Source of the DNA: Bacillota bacterium
Lineage (GTDB): Bacteria; Bacillota; Clostridia; Lachnospirales; Lachnospiraceae
Direction of reading: 5' to 3'
Length of the DNA stretch: 64,000 nt
NCBI GenBank assembly: GCA_023418475.1
Contig: JAEZZO010000068.1
Coordinates: 1 to 64,000 of the forward strand
The notes below the pieces were generated by a model, which was not told where the DNA came from, searched no databases, and saw only the letters and a list, made by a program, of their open reading frames with translations. Positions 43,801 through 50,915 of this stretch are shown here, in pieces (position 1 is the stretch's first letter; each line of letters starts with the position of its first letter). The position numbers and the translations under genes are program-made.

Positions 43801-44121
43801 AAGAAGGGCAGCACTGTAATTACAGTCGAGGTCACAGTCGGCGGGCAGACGAGAAGGCTGCAATTACCAGTGCGGGTGAAAAAGGCCGGCTTCCAGATCA
43901 TAGCATCAACAGATACGATTCGTCCGGGAGAGCAATTTACCTATCGTGTGAAGTGTTTTGGCTACTCGCAAAAGGATGTAAGCTTTGCCGCACAGAAGAA
44001 ATCTGTAATAAAAATTAATAAGAAGACAGGAAATGCAAAAGCAATAGCAGAGGGTACTACAAATATTACCATTCAATGCGGAGCTTTAAAAAAGAAGCTT
44101 ACAGTAAAAGTAAGTAAATAA
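37801..44121 (+). CDS. Secreted bifunctional rhamnogalacturonan acetylesterase (CE12-like) - rhamnogalacturonan lyase (PL11-like)
   Basis: A 2106-residue secreted enzyme. A signal peptide (KKVLSVLLAIALLLTDMIQG, cut near SAAA) is followed by a beta-sandwich module (~45-235). Next is an SGNH/GDSL acetylesterase: Ser249 in ASDST, Gly305 in GGRSS, GHND (336-339), and Asp452/His455 in DATHLQ. Then come a fibronectin-III module (~495-590), another beta-sandwich (~595-740) and two more FnIII-like modules. The PL11 lyase spans ~943-1590, with calcium loops DLDKDGSYE, DFDGDGSAE and DIDGDGKDE, and signature NDMSVGDLD. A further FnIII, a TPTV-repeat linker (~1696-1730) and Big2/Ig-like modules end the protein. 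It should deacetylate and cleave pectin RG-I outside the cell. ATG 37801 follows AAAGGA; an upstream ATG at 37723 lacks a site and would bury the signal peptide. Confidence 0.92.
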   Translation: MMKLRRKKVLSVLLAIALLLTDMIQGSFMPVSAAADSLSYSDLTMNKLIAEFDFGTDVTETSVYNDEKGYGFEDVSYPFEAAGWVNNVYTPRTRTVSGSAMMVSTVTGAALSVTSLAVGSRVWTETERTGYGVFTYEETSAFRVTLDNADYEVSVTLVNPTDTAYTAYLEAEDITKASGIAVNAGESVTTSFTAVLVDGQLNLKFLKAGSAASKEQAQDGMVYVDKIKIIRKAVKTPGKKPTIFLASDSTVQTYDAGYYPQEGWGQELYNFFGTLQEERECTDCSYNQAQTYETTDVIVENRAIGGRSSKSFLEEGKLDDLLEDVKPGDYVLVQWGHNDATYSRPNRYVSEQEFPTYLQYYIDGCRQRGATCVLVTPVARYSYDASGAFQSNFEVYRQAMITLGAAQGVPVLDLTAASIALCNEFGVEGSKALFLMLAAGEYEGYYSKGVSDATHLQYYGAYKFAQCVAGQIASSLDSQLNSLKNLVNLKKAEKIPGKVSGITTAGVGSSSVALSWNAASDTELYYIYRAQLQEGQTVEDIDFTAANKYSVSARTSYTDSGCAGGRTYVYAIRGFNSLGLGPLSEPFAINTKSSQYKYDFCKASSDPTMAGWYQVTSTQTYTEQAGYGWLKAPGNGRYRKGNGNAASSDMADDFCLGAGEFALDLPNGDYEIKIYAGDLLKGTSTIKASYTVEGTSAGTISARQTIGSLSSSVRVIDGQLNLIVGGTNSYINGLEITPVLLAPTEFSYSELQLSNSQATFLINFTGIDNAVTYNIYEKSATEKNFKLNKTIPADKITDLNYRSMAASLGQTRQYYVTAVLADGTESAQSKIISVDMTDPDAPPLEKPKNLTCKTLEKSNIVLQWDKVEGAGSYNVYRSDKGEKEKGFKGFVKVGEASNNSFTDKDSDLDVNIRHYYRVEAVGAGGSSEKSDILVTKIAGTLVRTKAENLTDRALVAVDLSGEKGAQTYTTTKDANGNDLTGGVYLSWRLFENDPQNVAFTVYRNNTVIASGITVTNYIDQDGKYGDVYKVTGSSDTAMGINTIPAAAWQKHFIELQLNRPSDQIMPDGSSCSYTANDMSVGDLDKDGSYELIVKWYPSNAQDNSKPGYTGTTILDAYDINTAAGTADLLWRIDLGVNIRSGAHYTQFQAWDFDGDGSAELICKTADGTTSYKNTANGLSKTGHVGLCGAESLPTNTISGANDYRNSSGYIISGPEYLTVFDGETGQIIDTVDYLPPRGDPSAWGDSWGNRCDRFLSCVAYLDGEMPSAVFARGYYTRSYLAAFQLVDTDKNGTGDSLQVKWKFDTNNYPVADYGETEAQGNHNLSVNDIDGDGKDEIIYGALVIDHNGSLKYTTKLGHGDALHVSDWSPSNQGLEIFSVHEHKDAPYQVEMHDAETGEILWGYYTGKDTGRGLAADIDPTVEGAELWSNAEWNLTNGGLYSSASTFENPIRLSENTPSVNFSLFWDGDFLSELQDHTFNKEAYVPISTNITKWNYEKNTSELLFESSEIYTSNGTKGNLGLVADILGDWREEIIGRCSGDDSRIRIYTTTIETSYSIPCLMQNNAYRIGAAWQNTGYNQPPHTDYLLSEGIKTAKLTVVPAQQKGAAISFTEASDGVRGHKVEGYLIYRSTDGEHYEQIDKVSLEELEKTSGGSYSYIDKTIAYNQKYNYKIAAVVDGKASYRSKEAEIMIEGTPDVTPTATPTVTPTVTPTVTPTATPTPTIIPTVNPGIPSDNNNSQSVIVPSTAASIRGDFTATGWKEITALLSGTDIIKSESRTISIEMGADTTLPAEAVRALMNKDIALELKFADYSWFLRGQAITQETPKDINLEVTRNSGKIPEATIKALTGERNFIPIHIAHQGEFGFQAMLTLGMEEKHSGLLACLYYYNEEKRAFLLQSIEQISTENRVGFQFTHASDYIIILEKELQLGDEVLDNLTAALSSDILYSTGTTGKLASVQINLPESIEKAVKNRLAEVSVSYHSDHPEIASVTKSGKVTARKKGSTVITVEVTVGGQTRRLQLPVRVKKAGFQIIASTDTIRPGEQFTYRVKCFGYSQKDVSFAAQKKSVIKINKKTGNAKAIAEGTTNITIQCGALKKKLTVKVSK

Positions 44122-44150
44122 AATATTGTCACTCCAATACCGACAACTTG

Positions 44151-44198
44151 GGCTCCCTATCCTCCTAATTACTGGAAAGACAGGGAGCCTTCTTCTTG
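44151..44198 (+). terminator. Intrinsic terminator after the RG enzyme gene
   Basis: GGCTCCCT (44151-44158) pairs with AGGGAGCC (44182-44189) over a 23-nt loop and is followed by TTCTTCTT. The remaining 360 bp to the permease gene are AT-rich, with a leader hairpin near the end and no clear consensus promoter. Confidence 0.75.
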
Positions 44199-44496
44199 CG
44201 ATTGATTACCGCGAGAGTGTGAGAGGCACAACTTTGCTCTCTTTTTCATCATAGATTAATTGTGTATTTAGCAAATGAAATTCTGCACAGAACATATGTT
44301 AATGAAATCATAATTGTATAAAATGCATAAAAATATGATGCAATACTGGTGTAAAAGTACTAAAACGATACTTTGATTCAAGTGATACACAATACATGCA
44401 TTATTTTATATAAAAATAAAATTGATTATGAATGGTTTTTGTATAAAAGTGAATAGATTCCCTTAGACATTTTCATTAATATAACAATTACAAAAG

Positions 44497-44537
44497 GCAA
44501 CGATAAGTGAAAATACGATAATGTGTTTGTTGTTGCC
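44497..44537 (+). promoter_or_regulatory. Leader hairpin before the sugar ABC transporter operon
   Basis: GGCAAC (44497-44502) pairs with GTTGCC (44532-44537), ending 10 nt before the ribosome site (AGGAGG, 44548-44553) of the first permease gene. Confidence 0.4.
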
Positions 44538-44563
44538 AAAAAGAATTAGGAGGGATGGTCAGA

Positions 44564-45514
44564 TTGAAAAAGCAGCAAATAAATACCGGTAGAGGGACTG
44601 CGAAAAGAAAGACGGGATATTTTATGAAGAGAGATTGGCAGCTTTATGTGTTGCTGCTGCTTCCGGTTGTATTTGTTATTTTGTTCAAATATGCTTCTTA
44701 TCCGGGTATTAGAATCGCATTTATGGATTATAAGCCAGCAAGGGGTTATGCAGGCAGTGAATGGGTAGGGATGGAAATATTTCATAAGATATTTACAGAT
44801 GCGGATTTTATCAGGGCGCTTAAGAACTCAATTGTCTTTAACCTGCTGGATTTGGTAGTGGGATTTCCGGTACCGATTATTCTGGCTCTTTTATTGAATG
44901 AATTAAGGCATCCAAGATTTAAAAAGACATCACAGACTATTTTATATTTACCGCATTTCCTGTCATGGGTAATTATAGCAAGTGTAGCCTATACCTTATT
45001 TAAGCCGGAGACGGGACTAATTAATCAGTTTCTGGTAAATAACGGATTTATACAGCATGGGATACCATTCCTGTCGGAAAAATGGCATTGGGCAATATCC
45101 TATTTACTGATTGCAGTCTGGGCCAGCATGGGATGGGGAACGATTATATATCTTGCCGCAATCACCGGAATCAGTGCGGAGCTGTATGAAGCAGCCAGCA
45201 TCGACGGAGCTAACCGGTGGAAAAGAATGTGGCATATTACACTGCCGGGAATTAAAGGGACAACCGTTACACTGTTGATTATGAGCCTTGGACGTATTAT
45301 GGGAAGTAACTTTGAACGTTTGGATTCGTTAGGGAATGTACAAGTGAAGGATTTTCAATACCAATTGGCTGTTTATATATTTGAGAAAGGTCTTAGCTCC
45401 GGTAATTTCAGTAAAGCAACTGCGGCCGCCCTATTTCAATCGGTAATCGGATTGATATTAGTATTAATTGCCGACCGTGCGGCAAAAGCACTGGGTGAAG
45501 ACGGTTTAATATAG
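44564..45514 (+). CDS. Sugar ABC transporter permease, LplB type
   Basis: A 316-residue permease of the LplB/YtcP pair found with RG-oligosaccharide and pectin genes in Firmicutes. After a basic cytoplasmic N-terminus it has six helices, the first being LYVLLLLPVVFVILFKYA. The EAA loop reads YEAASIDGANRWKRMWHITLPG. The TTG at 44564 is preferred because AGGAGG lies about 10 nt upstream; the ATG at 44555 directly abuts that site. It is followed 11 bp later by the second permease. No ATP-binding protein is encoded in the operon, so a shared MsmX-type ATPase elsewhere probably powers it. Confidence 0.9.
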   Translation: MKKQQINTGRGTAKRKTGYFMKRDWQLYVLLLLPVVFVILFKYASYPGIRIAFMDYKPARGYAGSEWVGMEIFHKIFTDADFIRALKNSIVFNLLDLVVGFPVPIILALLLNELRHPRFKKTSQTILYLPHFLSWVIIASVAYTLFKPETGLINQFLVNNGFIQHGIPFLSEKWHWAISYLLIAVWASMGWGTIIYLAAITGISAELYEAASIDGANRWKRMWHITLPGIKGTTVTLLIMSLGRIMGSNFERLDSLGNVQVKDFQYQLAVYIFEKGLSSGNFSKATAAALFQSVIGLILVLIADRAAKALGEDGLI

Positions 45515-45525
45515 GAGGAAGCAAA

Positions 45526-46446
45526 ATGAATAAAAATAAGACAGATTTAGAGGACAGAAGCGGGAACATGGATTATCACGGAGTCAATAAAGTGAAAATC
45601 AGTGATATCGTTATTATGCTGATTATAACGTTGCTTTGCTTAACTTGCATTCTTCCGTTTGTACATATAGCGGTCAAATCAATCAGCAGTAACTCGGCGG
45701 TACTGGCAAAATCGGTTTATTTATGGCCGAAAGGGATTAATTTTAATGCATACCGCTCTATTTTCAAGGACGGACAGTTAACTTATTCTATGTTATATAC
45801 CGTAATGGTAACCGCAATTTTTACTGCACTTGGACTGCTTGTAACGGTATGTGCTGCCTACCCGCTTTCACGTAAAAGATTAAGAGGAAGAGGAATTATT
45901 GCAGTATTTCTATTAATGTCAATGTATTTCAGTGCAGGACTTATACCGGAATATTTACTGATGAAAAAACTTAATTTACTAAATAATATGTGGGTACTTA
46001 TTTTGCCGTTAGTATTCTCGCCGTATAATACATTAATTATGAAGAGTTTCTTTCAATCCTCGATCCCGGATAGTTTGGAGGAATCAGCGTTTTTAGACGG
46101 AGCATCCAATTTTCAGATATTATGGAAGATTGTTATGCCGCTGTCAAAACCGATTATTGCGACCATATCCTTATTCTGTGCAGTAGGAAGATGGAATGCA
46201 TATGCGGATGCCAAGTATTACATAACGAAAAAGGCGCTGCAACCCATACAGTACCTATTGTATAACATGATACTTAGCTCTTCCTCTGCGGATGTAAGCT
46301 TATCAGAGGCGGCACAGGTTGTCAGTACACCAGAGGTATTACAGGCGGCCACAGTAATGTTTGCAACAATTCCAATCATCTGTATCTATCCATTTGTACA
46401 AAAATATTTTGTAAAGGGCGTTATGATCGGAGCAGTAAAGGGGTAA
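45526..46446 (+). CDS. Sugar ABC transporter permease, YtcP type
   Basis: A 306-residue permease, partner of the LplB-type protein. The first helix lies at about residues 24-47 (IVIMLIITLLCLTCILPFVHIAV), and the domain has the EAA loop EESAFLDGASNFQILWKIVMPLS and an end PFVQKYFVKGVMIGAVKG that is very typical of YtcP proteins. GGAGG is 9 nt before the ATG. It lies between the first permease and the solute-binding lipoprotein. Confidence 0.94.
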   Translation: MNKNKTDLEDRSGNMDYHGVNKVKISDIVIMLIITLLCLTCILPFVHIAVKSISSNSAVLAKSVYLWPKGINFNAYRSIFKDGQLTYSMLYTVMVTAIFTALGLLVTVCAAYPLSRKRLRGRGIIAVFLLMSMYFSAGLIPEYLLMKKLNLLNNMWVLILPLVFSPYNTLIMKSFFQSSIPDSLEESAFLDGASNFQILWKIVMPLSKPIIATISLFCAVGRWNAYADAKYYITKKALQPIQYLLYNMILSSSSADVSLSEAAQVVSTPEVLQAATVMFATIPIICIYPFVQKYFVKGVMIGAVKG

Positions 46447-46632
46447 GAGGCTTCGTTATGCTACTAAGAAAAGGCGGCTCTGCTTTGGAAGCTTTATGCA
46501 TGGTAATGGAATTTGGAGTGAACAGTTGGATAAATGCTTCGTCGAGATTGCGGTTAAGCCGGAGAATGGTAGTCAGCCTGTATAAGAACAGGCTTTCTAT
46601 AGATATCTATTTTGAAAGGGAGGATCCATAAT

Positions 46633-48372
46633 ATGAAAAAATTTTTAAAGAAGGGCCTGGCATTGTTATTAATATGCGCGTTGGCAGCAGGCAGCTTTGG
46701 TGCATGCAGTAAGAAAGCTGAGAAAGCGGAAGATAATAAGGAAACAGGAGGCACGGCTGTTACAAAAGCCGCAGATACAGAAGCAGCGGATACAAAAACG
46801 GCAGCAGGAATAGATGGCTGGAGCCCATTCAAGGAGAAGGTTACAATTACAATACCGGTATATGACAGATCCAAGGAAGGATATCCTCCGGTAGATGATA
46901 ACTATTGGACGAAGTGGGTACAGACAGAGTTTGGTGACAAATGGAATATAGAAGTAAAATATGTTGCGATACCCCGTAATGATGTAATGACCAAATACAG
47001 TATGTTAATTGCAGCAGGAGATACACCTACTATTTTGATGGAATATGATTATCCAAAGGTAGCACAGTGGGCAAATGATGGTGCTATGGCAGAGCTTGAT
47101 CTGAAAGCTTTTGCCCAGGTGGCACCTACCTATTATCAGAAGATGGTCGATAATGATCAGCTGCAATATACGAACTTAAATGGTAAAACATATTTTGCAT
47201 TATCAGAAAGACCCTACTATAATTGCGGATACACTTATGCTAAGTTTTTCAGAAAGGATTGGCTGGATGCAATAGGCAAAGGGGTTCCTAAGAACTATAA
47301 GGAGTACTATGAGGCATTGGATGCGATCATAGCAGCTGGTCTTACAGATCAGCCGCCGGTTGGTTATTCACTGCAGGCAACGGCATATGTGGCTAATTAT
47401 GCATATCGTGATTTCCCTGTTAATGAAGAAGAGTGGGCGATGCATTCCAGTCTGGGTACGGCATCTCTTAGCTGGAAAGCAACTTATGAACTGTTAAAGA
47501 GAACAAATTCGGAATATAACAAGGGCTATCTGTCGAAGGAATTTGAACTTGATGTTGCAGCAGCAGGTGCAGGTACGGCTTCCCAGGCACAGACAGATTT
47601 TGTTAATGGCAAGACCTTTTTCTACGATGGATATATGTCTTCCAATGTTGACTGGTTGAACGCATTCTATGAGAACAATCCGAATGCAAAGCTTACTGTT
47701 GCTAAGGTATATACTGGACTCGAAGAATACGATGGTATAGATACAACGCCGGCTTATCGTTCTGACAATCCGTTCGGAATGATCATCGGTTTCAGCTCCG
47801 TAGCCACACCGGAGCAATTAAAGGCAGCTTGGATGTATATGGAATGGATGAGCCAAAAAGACACATTATTTACACTGGAAAATGGTATTGAAGGTGTTAC
47901 CTTTAACTATGATGCGAACAAACTTCCGGTTGTTGTAGCTGACTATACAGGAAAAGAGATGCTAAATCACAACTGCAATATAGATATGACTTGTGTTGTT
48001 CATGCCAGCAAGGTTATTGGTACAATTGAAGATAGCATTAAAGCGATCACTCCTCAGGGATTACCGCAGGATTTCTATCAGGAGCTTTTGGATGCTTACA
48101 ATACTCAGTTATCTGTTACAAAATATGCATATACAGATCCTATTTTTACAAAAACAATTGAAGCGGAGAGCGAATATTCCGCTACGCTGTTAAGCCTTTA
48201 CCAGGAATACAGCGCAAAATTAATCAAATGTGATCCTGCAAAATTTGATGCACTCTATAAAGAATTATCGCAGAAATATCTTGACGCCGGATATCAAAAT
48301 ATTATTACGGAGAGACAGGAAGCTTATAAAAATGGCTTTACAACAAAGCTTCCGCAGAATTTGGGTAAATAG
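46633..48372 (+). CDS. Sugar ABC transporter solute-binding lipoprotein (LplA/YtcQ-like)
   Basis: A 579-residue binding protein for the two permeases. Residues 1-24 form a lipoprotein signal ending in AGSFGAC. A short Lys/Glu/Thr-rich linker follows, then a two-lobed type-1 solute-binding fold (ARNDVMTKYSMLIAAGDTP-like region, AWMYMEWMSQKD). With its neighbours it should bind rhamnogalacturonan-derived oligosaccharides, judged from the locus. ATG 46633 is used because GGGAGG is 12-13 nt upstream and the signal peptide begins there; an ATG 21 bp earlier is less likely. Confidence 0.92.
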   Translation: MKKFLKKGLALLLICALAAGSFGACSKKAEKAEDNKETGGTAVTKAADTEAADTKTAAGIDGWSPFKEKVTITIPVYDRSKEGYPPVDDNYWTKWVQTEFGDKWNIEVKYVAIPRNDVMTKYSMLIAAGDTPTILMEYDYPKVAQWANDGAMAELDLKAFAQVAPTYYQKMVDNDQLQYTNLNGKTYFALSERPYYNCGYTYAKFFRKDWLDAIGKGVPKNYKEYYEALDAIIAAGLTDQPPVGYSLQATAYVANYAYRDFPVNEEEWAMHSSLGTASLSWKATYELLKRTNSEYNKGYLSKEFELDVAAAGAGTASQAQTDFVNGKTFFYDGYMSSNVDWLNAFYENNPNAKLTVAKVYTGLEEYDGIDTTPAYRSDNPFGMIIGFSSVATPEQLKAAWMYMEWMSQKDTLFTLENGIEGVTFNYDANKLPVVVADYTGKEMLNHNCNIDMTCVVHASKVIGTIEDSIKAITPQGLPQDFYQELLDAYNTQLSVTKYAYTDPIFTKTIEAESEYSATLLSLYQEYSAKLIKCDPAKFDALYKELSQKYLDAGYQNIITERQEAYKNGFTTKLPQNLGK

Positions 48373-48430
48373 AGACGGACACAGGATAATTACATAACAA
48401 CAGGATGGTTTACAAGTTTAAGCTACAAAA

Positions 48431-48480
48431 TATAACAGGCTGCTGCCAAATACAGTAGCCTGTTATACTATTCTTATTCT
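48431..48480 (+). terminator. Intrinsic terminator after the sugar ABC operon
   Basis: TATAACAGGCTGCTG (48431-48445) pairs with CAGTAGCCTGTTATA (48453-48467) with one G-T pair, followed by CTATTCTTATTCT. It may serve both this operon and the convergent AraC gene. Confidence 0.82.
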
Positions 48481-48496
48481 ATAAAATCATAAGTAA

Positions 48497-49450
48497 CTAT
48501 CTGATCCATCCGCTGAATTCCAATATCGAAGACTTAGGTGAATCAACATCGGATAAGGAGGTTTGTTTGCGCCAGATACTGGGAGGCGTATTCATCATTT
48601 TAATGAAGCTTCTGTTAAAGCTGGATATGGAGCGAAAGCCTACCATTTCAGAAATTGTAAGAATGGAATACTCCGTACTGCGCAGCAGCCAGCAGGCAGC
48701 GTCAATACGGGTACTGTTTAAAAAATCCAGGGGAGCAGCTCCCATTATTTCGTGAAAGAGCTTTCTAAAATGACTTGTACTGAGGTGGCATAAGTCGGCC
48801 AGATCATCTACCCGTATCGGTTGTATATAATTATTATGAATATGGTCCAGAGCATTAATAATGATATTAATATTTTCCATATTTTTTTCCTGCTCCTTTT
48901 TAATAGGGACCAGCTCATCCTTTCTGGTATGCATTCTTACAAGCTCAACATACAGAGATAACATAAGCCCCTTTACACAGGTCTGATAATTGTCGCGTTG
49001 ATTTTTTAACTCTTCAACTATGGCATTAGCAAGAAAATATATCTTGGGATATTCTGCTTTATTCATAATGAGATGAAAGTTTTGATAAGCAGCCATTGGC
49101 CTGTCAAAGGTCACTGTCTGATTGGTAAACATATTACGAAACAGTTCGTCCGGATCTACAAAAATATAGGACCATAGGCTTTCCGTACCGGGTGAGCTAT
49201 AAGTGGTGTGAGAGAGATGCTTTGGAACACAGGTAATATCACCTGCTTTAAACGGAAGTGGTGCATCCTCGAATTCCATAATTCCGCTATCGGTGTGGCA
49301 AATACCGATTTCAAGGCAGTTATGAAAATGCAGTTTTCCGCTTGGCACATCGGAAATTCTCCAGCGTTCACCGCTTAATAATAGAATTGGGAAATTTAAA
49401 GGTAGATTATAATGCCGATATTCAATAATTGGTCTTTTGCGTCTTGACAT
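48497..49450 (-). CDS. AraC-family regulator with N-terminal cupin
   Basis: A 317-residue AraC regulator. The N-terminal part is a cupin sugar-sensing domain (KLHFHNCLEIGICHTDSGIM, then FKAGDITCVPKHLSHTT) and the C-terminal 100 residues are the double HTH (IRVDDLADLCHLSTSHFRKLFHEIMG and ILTISEMVGFRSISSFNRSFIKMMNTPPSIW). It lies between the RG transporter operon and the RG hydrolase genes, so it probably activates them in response to pectin-derived sugars. ATG 49450 is used since TGGAGG is 4 nt upstream; in-frame codons further up have no ribosome site. Confidence 0.92.
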   Translation of the reverse strand: MSRRKRPIIEYRHYNLPLNFPILLLSGERWRISDVPSGKLHFHNCLEIGICHTDSGIMEFEDAPLPFKAGDITCVPKHLSHTTYSSPGTESLWSYIFVDPDELFRNMFTNQTVTFDRPMAAYQNFHLIMNKAEYPKIYFLANAIVEELKNQRDNYQTCVKGLMLSLYVELVRMHTRKDELVPIKKEQEKNMENINIIINALDHIHNNYIQPIRVDDLADLCHLSTSHFRKLFHEIMGAAPLDFLNSTRIDAACWLLRSTEYSILTISEMVGFRSISSFNRSFIKMMNTPPSIWRKQTSLSDVDSPKSSILEFSGWIR

Positions 49451-49629
49451 ATAGCCTCCATTAATCATTGGTAGCATTCTATGCCTGCCCGGATGCCTGC
49501 AGAATAGAAGCATTCAAATATATAAGTAACTGTTAATATCTGCTAACATAAGTATGCGTGTATCTTAGTTGGTATTAAAGATGAGCCTTTGTTGGTTACC
49601 GGTTATAGCGGAAGCTACGAGATGAGTTT

Positions 49630-49887
49630 TTAATAAGGCTCTGAAGCCTGCGGCGAAGAAGCTTTGCCATGCCCAGATACGCATGCGTTTTTTTGCTCCT
49701 CGTGAAAAAAATAATCATAAGGAATATTCAGTGCCGAGCATATTTTCTCATATTCATCAATACTTAACTTGCGTTGACCTTTTAGTGACATACTGATACA
49801 ATGCTTTGTCAATCCGGTTTTCTCACATAAAAATACCTGCTTAATTCCTCTCTCCTCTATGTATTTTGCGATAGCGCCTGCGATCAT
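49630..49887 (-). CDS. Small XRE-family HTH protein
   Basis: An 85-residue protein with one Cro/CI-type helix-turn-helix: IAKYIEERGIKQVFLCEKTGLTKHCISMSLKGQRKLSIDEYEKICSALNIPYDYFF read in pieces, where GLTKHCISMSLKG is the recognition helix. No sensor domain is seen. GAGGAGGTG precedes the ATG. It is divergent from a second XRE gene, with a 400-bp region between them that holds a consensus promoter for this gene and a pair of direct repeats. Confidence 0.85.
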   Translation of the reverse strand: MIAGAIAKYIEERGIKQVFLCEKTGLTKHCISMSLKGQRKLSIDEYEKICSALNIPYDYFFHEEQKNACVSGHGKASSPQASEPY

Positions 49888-50026
49888 ATATTCACCTCCT
49901 CATACAGATACGATTTGTTTAGGCAATTGCGAAACTATATAGTTGTATAAATTGTATAGAATTAATACATTATTGAGTTTCTTAATTACCTGCAGATAAG
50001 ATTAAGTAATTCTTAAATACAATGTC

Positions 50027-50055
50027 ATAATAATACAGAAAAACTTAATTGTCAA
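50027..50055 (-). promoter_or_regulatory. Consensus promoter of the minus-strand XRE gene
   Basis: On the minus strand TTGACA (50055-50050) and TATTAT (50032-50027) are spaced 17 bp, giving a leader of about 130 nt before the ATG at 49887. Confidence 0.75.
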
Positions 50056-50115
50056 CAGATCCCATATACAAAAATTGAGAAAATCTGCATTTTTATGGTG
50101 GTTTCGTATATTTTT

Positions 50116-50166
50116 GTAAACCATCAAAATCGGCCTTCATCCTTATATGAGGTAAACCATCAAAAT
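50116..50166. promoter_or_regulatory. Pair of 15-bp direct repeats in the divergent XRE region
   Basis: GTAAACCATCAAAAT occurs identically at 50116-50130 and 50152-50166, 36 bp apart, and a degenerate inverted copy (ATGGTGGTTT) lies just upstream near 50097-50106. They sit between the two divergent XRE genes and are plausible binding sites for one of the regulators. Confidence 0.55.
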
Positions 50167-50295
50167 GTGTCAAAATACGCTATAAATAGCTAAATTTCAA
50201 AGAAATAATATCGAAAAAATTATGATCTGTAATCTTTAAAGCTATTTACAAATAAATCATCTGATGCTATTCTAATGGTGAAAGTAGGTGCCTAT

Positions 50296-50619
50296 ATGGG
50301 TGAAATTAGAGATAATGTAAAACGGAATCTTGGATATTATCTGTCATTAAGAGGTATGACGCAGAAGGAACTGGCAGAAAAATTAAGTGTTTCTCAATCG
50401 GCTGTAACAAATTGGATCAAAGGTAAAAACTCACCGGATATAGAAGTGGTGGCTCAAATCTGTGAAATATTGAATATTTCAGTGGTTGAATTATTCGGTA
50501 CGAATGATGACACTTCACTAAGTGAGCATGAGAAAAAAGTGATTGCAAGATACAGAGAGTACCCGGAGCTGCATCATGCGATACAAATACTTCTGGGTAT
50601 CACGAAGCCATACAATTAA
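50296..50619 (+). CDS. XRE-family transcriptional regulator
   Basis: A 107-residue protein whose N-terminal 65 residues form a Cro/CI HTH: LGYYLSLRGMTQKELAEKLSVSQSAVTNWIKGKNSPDIEVVAQICEILN read in segments, with SVSQSAVTNWIKG as the recognition helix. The rest is a short helical tail (LSEHEKKVIARYREYPELHHAIQILLGI), probably for dimerisation. ATG 50296 follows AGGTG at 5-6 nt; an ATG 21 bp earlier is in frame but poorer. It is divergent from the smaller XRE gene and near the RG hydrolase genes; any link to them is unproven. Confidence 0.88.
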   Translation: MGEIRDNVKRNLGYYLSLRGMTQKELAEKLSVSQSAVTNWIKGKNSPDIEVVAQICEILNISVVELFGTNDDTSLSEHEKKVIARYREYPELHHAIQILLGITKPYN

Positions 50620-50915
50620 TTTAAGCTACCGGGAAATTTATTGAAAAGATAACAAATTATCTTAATTCATCAATTGACACCTGCCTTGTTATATTCAATA
50701 AAATCATATATGCATTACATTATCATCTTTTTGAATAGCTTTTATTTGATATTCTGTATATATTTGAAAGGAATGTTTAATCGGTATCAGTATGCCTGTG
50801 ACCTATACCATGCACTGACCCGACATTATAAAATATATCCTCTGCAACGAACAGGATACAAATATAATTGTATGGATGCTCATAGCCGGGGATTTTCTGC
50901 AGAATGGAGGATAGT

